Assembly: GCA_016189825.1 (NCBI GenBank)
Contig: JACPRR010000015.1
Coordinates: 1-5,617 of the forward strand
DNA length: 5,617 nucleotides
DNA from: Chloroflexota bacterium
GTDB lineage: Bacteria > Chloroflexota > Dehalococcoidia > JACPPY01
Reading direction: 5' to 3'
Shown: positions 1-5,617 of the stretch, piece by piece
Position numbering within the stretch: the stretch's first letter is position 1
Layout of the letters: each line of letters begins with the position of its first letter
Program-made: the position numbers and the translations under genes
The notes under the pieces: model-generated
What the model saw: only the letters and a program-made list of their open reading frames with translations
What the model was told of the DNA's origin: nothing
Databases searched by the model: none

Positions 1-887
1 AGTTGAGTCAGGTTGCTTTGAACGCCGACCTGCCCTCCGGCTCGACTTTGACGTTGATCGACCGCGATGGCCTCGTCCTGGTCCGCTACCCGGAGCCGGA
101 GAAATGGGTCGGCACGAAAATGCCGGAGGCCCCCGTGGTCGAGACAGTCCTGGCTCAAAAAGAAGGTTCTGCAAGAGCAACAGGGCTGGACGGCCAGTCC
201 CGTTTCTATGGGTTCTTGCCTTTGAAGGCCGCCGGAGAGGACGGCGCATTCATCAGCGTAGGAATCCCGGAGAATGCTGCGTTTAACCCGGCGCACCAGG
301 CCTTGCAGCGCAATCTGGCGCTGCTTGCCCTGTCGTTCGTGCTCCTGTTCGCCCTGGTGTGGCTGGGCACTGAAAGGCAACTCCTCCGGCCCATAAGGTC
401 GCTGCTCGGGGTCACCAGGAGGATGGCCTCAGGCGATCTCGGCGCACGGACAGGGGTCTCACGTGTCCACACGGGAGAGTTGAGTGAACTGGCCCATGCC
501 TTTGACGATATGGCGGGGTCGCTTGAGGCCCGCCAGGCCGAGACGCAACGGCTGACGCGGATGCTGACGGTGTTGAGCGAGGTCAACCAGACAATCGTTC
601 GGACCGCGGACCTCAAGGAAATGTACCAACATGTCTGCCGCATCGCCGTCGAATTGGGCGGGTTCCGCCTGGCCTGGGCAGGTGTGGTGGAAGATGCTGG
701 TATCGAGGTGAAGCCGGTTGCCTGGTACGGGCAAGACGAATGCCAGATGGACCGGATGAGAATACCGTTGGCAGAGCCGGCACGCATGCCGGCCCCATCA
801 GCGCAGCTATCCGCGAAGCGCGGAGTTACGTATGCAACGATGCTCGAGAGGATACCTCGCCCATCTGGGGCCACGAAAACGTATTGA
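1..887 (+). CDS. Sensor histidine kinase, N-terminal part: Cache/PDC end, TM, HAMP, start of GAF1 (partial, frameshifted)
   Basis: This is the front part of the large kinase that continues in another frame. The reading frame is open at the left edge, so the true start is upstream; the TTG at 3 is not a convincing start because it falls inside a sensor domain and has no visible ribosome site. Counting from that TTG, residues 1-95 look like the second half of an extracytoplasmic Cache/PDC sensor (TLTLIDRDGLVLVRYPEPEKW, then a YGFLPL strand and an ISVGIP strand). Residues about 104-122 form one hydrophobic membrane helix. Residues about 125-178 form a HAMP domain (LLRPIRSL, GDLGART, ELSELAHAFDDM), followed by a coiled linker. 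From about 183 a GAF domain begins (GGFRLAWAGVV). Past residue 259 (codon 777-779) the frame stops matching GAF and runs to a stop at 885-887, while the GAF resumes in the frame of 779 onward. Domain reading is by family resemblance; the split is seen directly. Confidence 0.85.
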   Translation, partial: LSQVALNADLPSGSTLTLIDRDGLVLVRYPEPEKWVGTKMPEAPVVETVLAQKEGSARATGLDGQSRFYGFLPLKAAGEDGAFISVGIPENAAFNPAHQALQRNLALLALSFVLLFALVWLGTERQLLRPIRSLLGVTRRMASGDLGARTGVSRVHTGELSELAHAFDDMAGSLEARQAETQRLTRMLTVLSEVNQTIVRTADLKEMYQHVCRIAVELGGFRLAWAGVVEDAGIEVKPVAWYGQDECQMDRMRIPLAEPARMPAPSAQLSAKRGVTYATMLERIPRPSGATKTY

Positions 888-3800
888 AGCAACAATGTCG
901 ATCCTTTGCGGCTTTCCCCCTCAGGATCGGGACCCGGACTGCCGGAGCCATCTTCGTCTATTCTGCCGAAACGGCCTTCTTCAGTGGCGACGAGGTACGA
1001 TTGCTCACGGAGTTGGCGGGCGACGTTTCCTTTGCCATGGAGTCCGCCGACCGAGAAACGCGGCGCAGACAGGCGGAAGAACGGGCACGCGAGCTTCGCG
1101 AGTACCTCCAACTTCAGGTCGATCGGATGCCCATTGCCTTGATCACCTGGGATGAGCAGTTCAGGGTAAGGTCCTGGAATCCCGCCGCCGAGAGCATGTT
1201 TGGTTACCCAAGAGAAGAAGCCCTGGGTAAACACGCATACGAGTTGATTGTCCCCAAGGAAGTGCAACCGCATGTCGACGACGTCTGGCGCAGATTGCTT
1301 GAGGGAGACTCAACTGCGCATAGCGTCAACGAAAACATTACCAAGGGGGGACGCACCGTTGTCTGCCAGTGGGCCAACACGCCGCTGAAAAACGATGACG
1401 GAGAAGCGGTCGGAGTCTTGTCCATGGTGCAGGACATCACCGAGCAGAAAGCGGCGGAATCGAGGGTGCAGCGGAGACTAGAGTTTGAGCACGTAATTGC
1501 CAGTATTTCCGCTCGCTTCGTGGCCCCTGCGAACATGAACGCGGCGGTCAATCTCTCTCTCGCTGACATCGGCGCCTTGAGCGCAGGCGACCGGGCATAC
1601 CTGTTCCTGTTACGCGAGGGAGGAACCCTCATGGACAACACGCACGAGTGGTGCGCCGAGGGCGTTAGTCCCCAAATCGACAACCTGAAGGGACTGCCCT
1701 CTGAAACGTTCCCCTGGTGGATGTCGAAGCTGCGCAACGGGGAGGTTATCCATATCACGGATGTCTCCCGACTGCCGCCCGAAGCGAAAGCCGAAAAAGA
1801 CATACTGGAGTACCAGGAAATCAAGTCCCTCATCGTGCTACCTGTGCATGCAAGCGGCGAGCTCGCCGGATTTGTCGGTCTGGACAATGTGAGACATGCC
1901 GGGTCCTGGAACGAGGATGATCTCGCCGTACTTCGTGTGACGTCTCAGATTATCGGCAACGCGATCGGCCGGTCGCGGGCTGAACAGGGACTGAAGGACC
2001 GAGAGGAACGTCTGCGAGCGCTCTATGACGTGGGACGGGGGCTGGCCGGATCTCTCAGTACGCGGCTGCTTTCCCAGCTAGCCCTGGGAGAGGCATTGAA
2101 AGTAGCGACCCTCGACGCCGGCATCATCCGGTACCTGGACAATGCCACCGACGAACTCATCCTGGTGACCACTTCCGGTCTGCCCGACGAGCTTGAGGCC
2201 ACGATGAGAAAGACGGCAGGACGGGTGAAACTCGGCCATGGGTTCGCGGGTGAAGCGGCGCAGACCGGCAGGGCAATTGTGGTAGAGGAAGTAGAAGGCG
2301 ATGGCAGATGCCTGGTGCCGGACCTGGTGAAGTTCGGCTTCCATTCAGCGACGTACCTGCCATTGAAAGCGAAGGACCGGGTGGTCGGCGTTATCAGCGG
2401 GTACTCGAAGATGAAGCGCACCTTCGAGCAGCAAGACATGGAGGTGCTCACAGCCTTAGGAACCATGGTCGGCATGGCCATGGCCAACGCGCGGCTTTTC
2501 GAGCAGACTGAAAGTGCAAAACGGGAGTGGGAGCAGACGTTCGATTCTATGAGCGAGGGCGTAGCCATCATCAGCCCGGAGCGTCGCATAATGAGGGCCA
2601 ACCGGGCCCTGGCCGGAATGTTGGGCTGTACGAGCGCAGATGAGCTTGTCGGCAAGCATTGCCACTCCCTGGTCCACGGGCTCGATAAGCCGCCGCCAAA
2701 CTGCCCGACATGTGAATGCCTGTTGACAAAGCGGTCCTGCGAGACAATCTGGCAAGAGCCGCATCTGGGTGGCCGTTGGCTGAGTCTGAAGGGCGACCCA
2801 ATGCTGGATGCCAATGGAGAGGTCGCACAAATCGTGCACACCTTCGCCGATGTCACCGAGCAGAAGAAACGGCAGAAGGCGATGGAGCGGCTGCACGATA
2901 TGTCACGGGCCCTCTCAAGCACGCTGGAATTGCACGAGGCGATGCGCATTGCGGTCAGGGAGGTCGGAGATATCTTCGGAGGAGCAGGCTCCACTATAGG
3001 GATCGCCCTCCTCGATGATTGGCGCCAGCGGCTCGACATAGCTGCAGCTCTGGGGCCACGGCAAGGCGACTGGGAAGGCATTTCGTTGCCCCTGGACCAG
3101 CTTTCACCAGAAGGTGTTCACACCCTCCTCCAGGAGCGTCGCCCATGGCTGCAGTCAGACTTGACTCAATCATCCGAGGCCGCCTGGCGGCTGCCCGGAT
3201 TATTGGGACACCGCAGTCTTATCGCCTTGCCCCTGGTATCTAGGAACCAGGCGATAGGTGTTGTCTTCCTGGCGCGCGCCGAGGCTGGACTCCCTGCCGA
3301 GGACGATGTGGCTCTGCTCGAAACATGTTCGGGCGAAATCGCCCGAGCGATTCACAACGCCCAGCTGTTTACTCGTACAGACTCGGCATTGCGCCGCCGT
3401 ATCGCCGAGCAGGAGGCGCTCACCGGCGTGCTCGGCGCCGCAACCAAGAGCCTGGACCTCGACTCGGTGCTCAAGGACGCGTTGAAGCGCGCCGCAGAGG
3501 CCCTCGATGTCGACGCGGCGGGCATAGCGCTGGCCGACGAAACCGGGCAGAGGTTGACGGTGCAAAGCGCGTATGAAAGGAAGAGCGATTCATATCGAGC
3601 CGTGGGCGTTGACCTCGATCTGTCCAAGTTGCCGTCGCTCCAGGCGCTAATCAAGGGCGGCCAGCCGATCGTGGTACCTGACAGAGGCGCGCTGCCCGCA
3701 GGCGACGAGAAGGCTTTCGCCGAGCAATGGCGGACTCGCTCCGCCCTGGTGTTGCCCATAGTCCTCGCCGGAAGGATGCTGGGCACGCTTCAGTTCAGCA

Positions 3801-4984
3801 CGGAGACGGCACCGAAGAACTACACCGCCAACGAAGTCTCGTTGGCTCGGGCCATAAGCAATCACCTGGCCTCGGTGATCCAAAACGCGAGGCTCTACGA
3901 GAGCACCGAGCGGGAGCGCAGCACACTTGAGTCCATAATGGCCAGCATGAACGAGGGGTTACTGGTAATGGATGCGAGGGGGAACATACTCTACTGCAAC
4001 AAGGCCGCAGAGAAACAACTGGGCCTCAGATGCGAGGACTTTCTCGGGCTCTCGGAAAACACTTTTCGGGAAGCTCTCGAATTACAGGTGGATGATGCCG
4101 ATGGTCTGCGTTCCCGCTGGAAAGAGGCCCTGGCCGGACTACGCGAGAAGCCCAAGTTTGGCTTCGAGGTAAAGACCCGGTCAGGAAAGCGCAACGTAGA
4201 GGCCGCACCATTCCTCGTGGGGGACGAGCATAATCGGCTAGGCGTTGGGATACTGTTCAGGGACATCACCCGGGAACGGGAGATAGACCGAATGAAGACA
4301 GAGTTCATCTCGGTAGCCTCCCACGAACTGCGGACTCCGATGACATCGGTCTACGGTTTCGCGGAGCTGCTGCTAATGAGGGCAACAGGGCTGGCAGAAG
4401 ACCAGCGGAAATGGGTAGAGACAATATACGCGGAGGGAAAGAGGCTGGCAGACATCGTCGAAGATCTCCTGAACGTATCTCGCATCGAATCGGGACTCCT
4501 GCCACTCAACTTGGGGGCCGTATCTCTCGAACCAATGGTGACAAGCATAATTGGCCAGGTAGGTCTCGCGAATCCCTCCCGCTCTCTCATTTCGCAGATA
4601 CCAGAAGGCTTTCCTTCCGTGCGGGCCGACAAGGACAAATTGCACCGGGTGCTGTATAACCTGGTGGACAATGCCGTGAAGTACTCTCCGTCGGGGGGCC
4701 CCGTGATCATATCAGCGGAGTGCAACCCCAGCGCGGGCACAATAGTATTCAGCGTGTCGGACCGCGGCCTGGGGATACCAGCGGAGGAAATCCCAAAGCT
4801 GTTCGGCCGCTTCCACCGCGTAAGGCGGCCGGAGACAGAGAAGGTCCGGGGGACAGGCCTGGGACTATACATTGTGAAGTCCCTGGTGGAGTCGATGAGC
4901 GGCAACATCCGGGTGGAGAGCCAATTGAACCAGGGCAGTACGTTTTACGTGACCCTGCCAGTGGCAGAGGCGCAACCCAAGTGA
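740..4984 (+). CDS. Multi-GAF/PAS sensor histidine kinase, main part (GAF1 end to HATPase_c)
   Basis: This is the cytoplasmic sensing and catalytic part of a membrane-bound histidine kinase. The first ATG of the frame is at 740, but homology-like sequence starts only near 779, so I take the ATG as incidental and the protein as continuous with the upstream piece; together they exceed 1,650 residues. Counting from that Met: GAF1 remainder 14-110; PAS1 ~122-237 (ends DITEQK); GAF2 ~249-412 (EWCAEG, ETFPWWM, GEVIHITDVS); GAF3 ~428-595 (ends ANARLFEQ); PAS2 ~597-710 (ends DVTEQKK); GAF4 ~715-880; GAF5 ~888-1054; PAS3 ~1060-1180; HisKA ~1183-1250 with phosphoacceptor His1195 in SHELRTP and an ExxT phosphatase motif (E1196, T1199); HATPase_c ~1290-1410 with N box (Asn1307, Asn1311), G1 box DRGLG at 1341-1345, F box near 1355 and G2 box GTGLGL at 1371-1376. 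All catalytic motifs are intact, so the kinase should be active if the frame is continuous. It has no receiver of its own. Ligands cannot be read from sequence. Confidence 0.93.
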   Translation: MPDGPDENTVGRAGTHAGPISAAIREARSYVCNDAREDTSPIWGHENVLKQQCRSFAAFPLRIGTRTAGAIFVYSAETAFFSGDEVRLLTELAGDVSFAMESADRETRRRQAEERARELREYLQLQVDRMPIALITWDEQFRVRSWNPAAESMFGYPREEALGKHAYELIVPKEVQPHVDDVWRRLLEGDSTAHSVNENITKGGRTVVCQWANTPLKNDDGEAVGVLSMVQDITEQKAAESRVQRRLEFEHVIASISARFVAPANMNAAVNLSLADIGALSAGDRAYLFLLREGGTLMDNTHEWCAEGVSPQIDNLKGLPSETFPWWMSKLRNGEVIHITDVSRLPPEAKAEKDILEYQEIKSLIVLPVHASGELAGFVGLDNVRHAGSWNEDDLAVLRVTSQIIGNAIGRSRAEQGLKDREERLRALYDVGRGLAGSLSTRLLSQLALGEALKVATLDAGIIRYLDNATDELILVTTSGLPDELEATMRKTAGRVKLGHGFAGEAAQTGRAIVVEEVEGDGRCLVPDLVKFGFHSATYLPLKAKDRVVGVISGYSKMKRTFEQQDMEVLTALGTMVGMAMANARLFEQTESAKREWEQTFDSMSEGVAIISPERRIMRANRALAGMLGCTSADELVGKHCHSLVHGLDKPPPNCPTCECLLTKRSCETIWQEPHLGGRWLSLKGDPMLDANGEVAQIVHTFADVTEQKKRQKAMERLHDMSRALSSTLELHEAMRIAVREVGDIFGGAGSTIGIALLDDWRQRLDIAAALGPRQGDWEGISLPLDQLSPEGVHTLLQERRPWLQSDLTQSSEAAWRLPGLLGHRSLIALPLVSRNQAIGVVFLARAEAGLPAEDDVALLETCSGEIARAIHNAQLFTRTDSALRRRIAEQEALTGVLGAATKSLDLDSVLKDALKRAAEALDVDAAGIALADETGQRLTVQSAYERKSDSYRAVGVDLDLSKLPSLQALIKGGQPIVVPDRGALPAGDEKAFAEQWRTRSALVLPIVLAGRMLGTLQFSTETAPKNYTANEVSLARAISNHLASVIQNARLYESTERERSTLESIMASMNEGLLVMDARGNILYCNKAAEKQLGLRCEDFLGLSENTFREALELQVDDADGLRSRWKEALAGLREKPKFGFEVKTRSGKRNVEAAPFLVGDEHNRLGVGILFRDITREREIDRMKTEFISVASHELRTPMTSVYGFAELLLMRATGLAEDQRKWVETIYAEGKRLADIVEDLLNVSRIESGLLPLNLGAVSLEPMVTSIIGQVGLANPSRSLISQIPEGFPSVRADKDKLHRVLYNLVDNAVKYSPSGGPVIISAECNPSAGTIVFSVSDRGLGIPAEEIPKLFGRFHRVRRPETEKVRGTGLGLYIVKSLVESMSGNIRVESQLNQGSTFYVTLPVAEAQPK
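777..785 (+). other. Apparent -1 frame break inside GAF1 of the kinase
   Basis: Up to codon 777-779 the GAF reads in the first frame (RMRIPLAEP). From 779 it reads in the next frame (GTHAGPISAAIREAR). Joining them with one extra G in the CCGG run gives a seamless GAF segment, IPLAEP then GTHAGPISAA, with no residue lost. The break therefore corresponds to one missing base. No canonical X-XXY-YYZ slippery heptamer is present in frame, so programmed frameshifting is not supported. The exact base is uncertain by a few positions. Confidence 0.85.
2654..2740 (+). other. Cys/His-rich segment in PAS2 of the kinase
   Basis: Counting from the Met at 740, this stretch holds H640, C641, H642 and H646, then after a proline-rich loop C655, C658 and C660 (a CPTCEC motif), and C667 a little further on. 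PAS domains with an HG...PP..CP signature are common in sensor kinases of anaerobic and environmental bacteria (recalled from family knowledge), so part of the motif is a family trait. The added cysteines give a CxxCxC spacing that could bind metal or an iron-sulfur or heme cofactor, or act as a thiol redox switch. The function is inference; only the residues and their spacing are seen. Confidence 0.5.
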
Positions 4985-4987
4985 ATT

Positions 4988-4993
4988 GAAGGA
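4988..4993 (+). promoter_or_regulatory. Ribosome binding site for the response regulator
   Basis: GAAGGA lies six bases before the ATG at 5000, a good Shine-Dalgarno match and spacing. It decides the start of the receiver gene: the in-frame start at 5000 yields the canonical VLAVDDE strand, whereas the GTG at 5056 has no such site and would cut off the acidic pocket. The site sits in the 15-base gap after the kinase stop, which indicates cotranscription and no separate promoter. Confidence 0.8.
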
Positions 4994-5050
4994 ACTGATA
5001 TGCTCGACCAACCTCATGTTCTTGCCGTCGACGACGAAGCGCACATCCTG

Positions 5051-5056
5051 AGCTGG
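5051..5056 (+). other. Apparent -1 frame break in receiver helix 1
   Basis: The codon AGC at 5051-5053 ends the first frame (EAHILS), and the receiver resumes with CTG at 5053-5055 (LVRHTF). An extra C (AGC-CTG in place of AGCTG) restores a continuous helix 1 of normal length. As written, the first frame stops after 33 codons. This fits one missing base in a CC pair. Confidence 0.85.
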
Positions 5057-5313
5057 TGCGGCATACGTTCGAAGGGGAGGGATTCCAGGTCAGCTGCGTG
5101 AGTGATGCATGCTCTGCAGTCCAGATCCTTGAAACTGATGTCCCCTACTTGGTTCTGCTTGATGTTGTGACGCCAGGCAAGGGTGGATGCCACGTCCTGC
5201 GGCACATCACCCGGCGTGCCCTGGGGATCCCGGTCGTCTCCCTTACGGCCAAGTCCGAGAAAGTGGAGACCGCTGAAGCCCTTGGCCTGGGCGCGGACGA
5301 CCGTGTGGCCAAG

Positions 5314-5324
5314 CCCTTTTCGAC
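5314..5324 (+). other. Apparent -1 frame break after the receiver KPF motif
   Basis: AAG-CCC-TTT reads KPF in one frame. The last receiver helix (DTELLARVKGIMRRV) reads in the next, joining through TTC at 5319-5321. One extra T in the TTTT run gives KPF, three residues, ELLARV, the usual spacing in receiver domains. Without correction the frame runs on to a stop at 5512-5514 with a cysteine/serine-rich, non-receiver sequence. Confidence 0.8.
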
Positions 5325-5411
5325 ACAGAGCTCTTGGCAAGAGTCAAGGGCATCATGCGCCGGGTCGATAGCAACCCAACAGCCAATGGTCATCATGCCG
5401 GGTCGAAAATG

Positions 5412-5440
5412 CAGGTGCCGCGGCGCTATCGCGGCGCCTG
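5412..5440 (+). terminator. GC-rich stem-loop at the end of the response regulator, possible terminator
   Basis: CAGGTGCCGCG (5412-5422) pairs with CGCGGCGCCTG (5430-5440) over 11 base pairs with one G-U wobble, around a 7-base loop. The stop codon of the corrected receiver frame begins in the right arm. No T tract follows directly; a T6 run occurs only at 5497-5502. It may end the operon transcript or protect its 3' end, but a classical intrinsic terminator is not shown. A second small hairpin (GGGAA at 5443-5447 with TTCCC at 5452-5456) follows at once. Confidence 0.35.
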
Positions 5441-5530
5441 ATGGGAAGTGTTTCCCGACGCTACAGAGAAACCTGCCCAAGGCATTTCGCTCTCGATTTT
5501 TTCCAATTAGATAATCAGGTGACCCCTGCC

Positions 5531-5617
5531 ATGATCACAGAACACTGTTTTAGTTTAGCTCTGGTATCTGTGGCCATGGACGAGAACCGGTCGGCGGCTC
5601 AATTCTGTGTGCGCCCG
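5531..5617 (+). CDS. Possible start of an unidentified gene, cut by the window end
   Basis: An ATG at 5531 opens a frame with no stop through the last base (29 codons, beginning MITEHCFSLALVSVAMDENR). AGGTGA at 5517-5522 lies eight bases before it and could serve as a ribosome site. The peptide matches nothing I recognise, the early codons are less GC-rich than in the kinase, and 29 open codons can occur by chance. The 90 bases between the receiver stop and this ATG hold only the small hairpin, a T6 run and a weak TAGATAAT -10-like box at 5508-5515 without a good -35. Treat as a hint only. Confidence 0.2.
   Translation, partial: MITEHCFSLALVSVAMDENRSAAQFCVRP

Larger units (their letters stand above)
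5000..5441 (+). pseudogene. Single-domain response regulator (CheY-like receiver) with two apparent frameshifts
   Basis: This is the likely phosphorylation partner of the kinase just upstream. Starting at ATG 5000 the frame reads HVLAVDDEAHILS, then hits a TGA at 5099-5101. The receiver continues from 5053 in the next frame (LVRHTFEGEGFQV) through VLLDVVTPGKGG, PVVSLTAKSE and GADDRVAKPF. It then switches again near 5319 to the frame carrying the last helix (TELLARVKGIMRRV), ending at TGA 5439-5441. With both one-base corrections the product is 147 residues. The receiver key residues are all there: D11/D12 (acidic pocket), D55 (phosphoacceptor, codon 5161-5163), T83 (5245-5247) and K105 (5311-5313). 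No DNA-binding or enzymatic output domain follows; there is only a ~25-residue basic tail (NPTANGHHAGSK...). As written it would not give a full receiver. I call it broken, but sequence error is at least as likely as true decay, given the intact residues and spacing. Confidence 0.8.

Noticed and set aside
3..5. TTG at 3 as the true start of the kinase.
   Set aside because: It would begin inside the Cache/PDC sensor with no first membrane helix or ribosome site, and the frame is open to the window edge.
740..742. ATG at 740 as a genuine start of a separate soluble kinase.
   Set aside because: The first ~13 residues do not resemble GAF, the start would fall mid-domain, and no Shine-Dalgarno sequence is visible before it.
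777..785. Programmed -1 ribosomal frameshift in the kinase (and likewise at 5053 and 5319).
   Set aside because: No in-frame slippery heptamer, and three such sites in two adjacent genes is implausible; base loss explains them more simply.
206..1273. Long open frame on the - strand (355 codons) opposite the kinase start.
   Set aside because: It lies opposite a clear GAF/PAS-coding strand, is rich in Ser, Arg and Pro without domain motifs, and is the kind of antisense frame expected in GC-rich coding DNA.
2023..3081. Long open frame on the - strand (352 codons) opposite GAF3-PAS2.
   Set aside because: Its biased Ser/Arg/Pro composition and lack of any recognisable fold mark it as a mirror of the kinase codons; the + strand reading has strong domain matches.
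779..3890. One of the GAF domains as a bilin-binding phytochrome photosensor.
   Set aside because: No PHY domain follows any GAF, and I see no Cys-His chromophore attachment motif in the expected place.
5056..5514. Response regulator starting at GTG 5056 and ending at 5514.
   Set aside because: It lacks the first beta strand and the two acidic-pocket aspartates, and its end replaces the conserved last helix with non-receiver sequence; two one-base shifts explain both ends better.
5485..5515. Promoter with -10 GATAAT at 5510-5515.
   Set aside because: The upstream TTTCGC is a poor -35, and a start site from this box would overlap the putative ribosome site of the 5531 frame.

Overview
The window holds one two-component signalling locus on the + strand and little else. 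It contains a very large, multi-sensor, membrane-anchored hybrid-free histidine kinase (position 1 to 4984, cut by the left edge). Fifteen bases later comes a small single-domain response regulator (5000 to 5441). The high-GC coding style, the long GAF/PAS chain and the kinase H-box context (phospho-His inside SHELRTP, followed by a YGFAELLL-like helix) recall environmental Chloroflexota (Dehalococcoidia-like) and some deltaproteobacterial kinases. This taxonomic guess is from memory of family style only and is weak. The DNA is probably from an uncultured or environmental genome.

Layout. Positions 1-368 encode the end of an extracytoplasmic Cache/PDC-type sensor and its exit membrane helix. 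Positions about 375-536 encode a HAMP domain and coiled linker. Positions about 540-1080 encode a first GAF domain, interrupted by an apparent one-base loss near 777-781. Positions 1100-4260 encode PAS, GAF, GAF, PAS, GAF, GAF, PAS in that order. Positions 4285-4984 encode the HisKA dimerisation/phosphotransfer domain and the HATPase_c domain, both with intact catalytic motifs. The intergenic gap of 15 bases carries a clear Shine-Dalgarno sequence. The receiver gene that follows needs two further -1 corrections (near 5053 and 5319) to read as a complete 147-residue CheY-like protein with all phosphorylation-site residues present. The stop lies in the right arm of a GC-rich stem-loop. The last ~175 bases are visibly less GC-rich, with no recognisable gene except an open but unidentified start (5531 to the window end).

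How it works together. The kinase would sense an extracellular ligand through the Cache domain and cytoplasmic signals through five GAF and three PAS domains. It would autophosphorylate at the H-box histidine and pass the phosphate to the cotranscribed receiver, which has no output domain and so must act through a protein partner or a phosphorelay.

The main oddity is that all three frame breaks have the same sign (one base missing) and sit at short runs of an identical base. This looks more like base loss in the assembly than gene decay, but real decay is not excluded. I did not find a convincing new type of biological system here. The most unusual protein feature is a Cys/His cluster in the second PAS domain.
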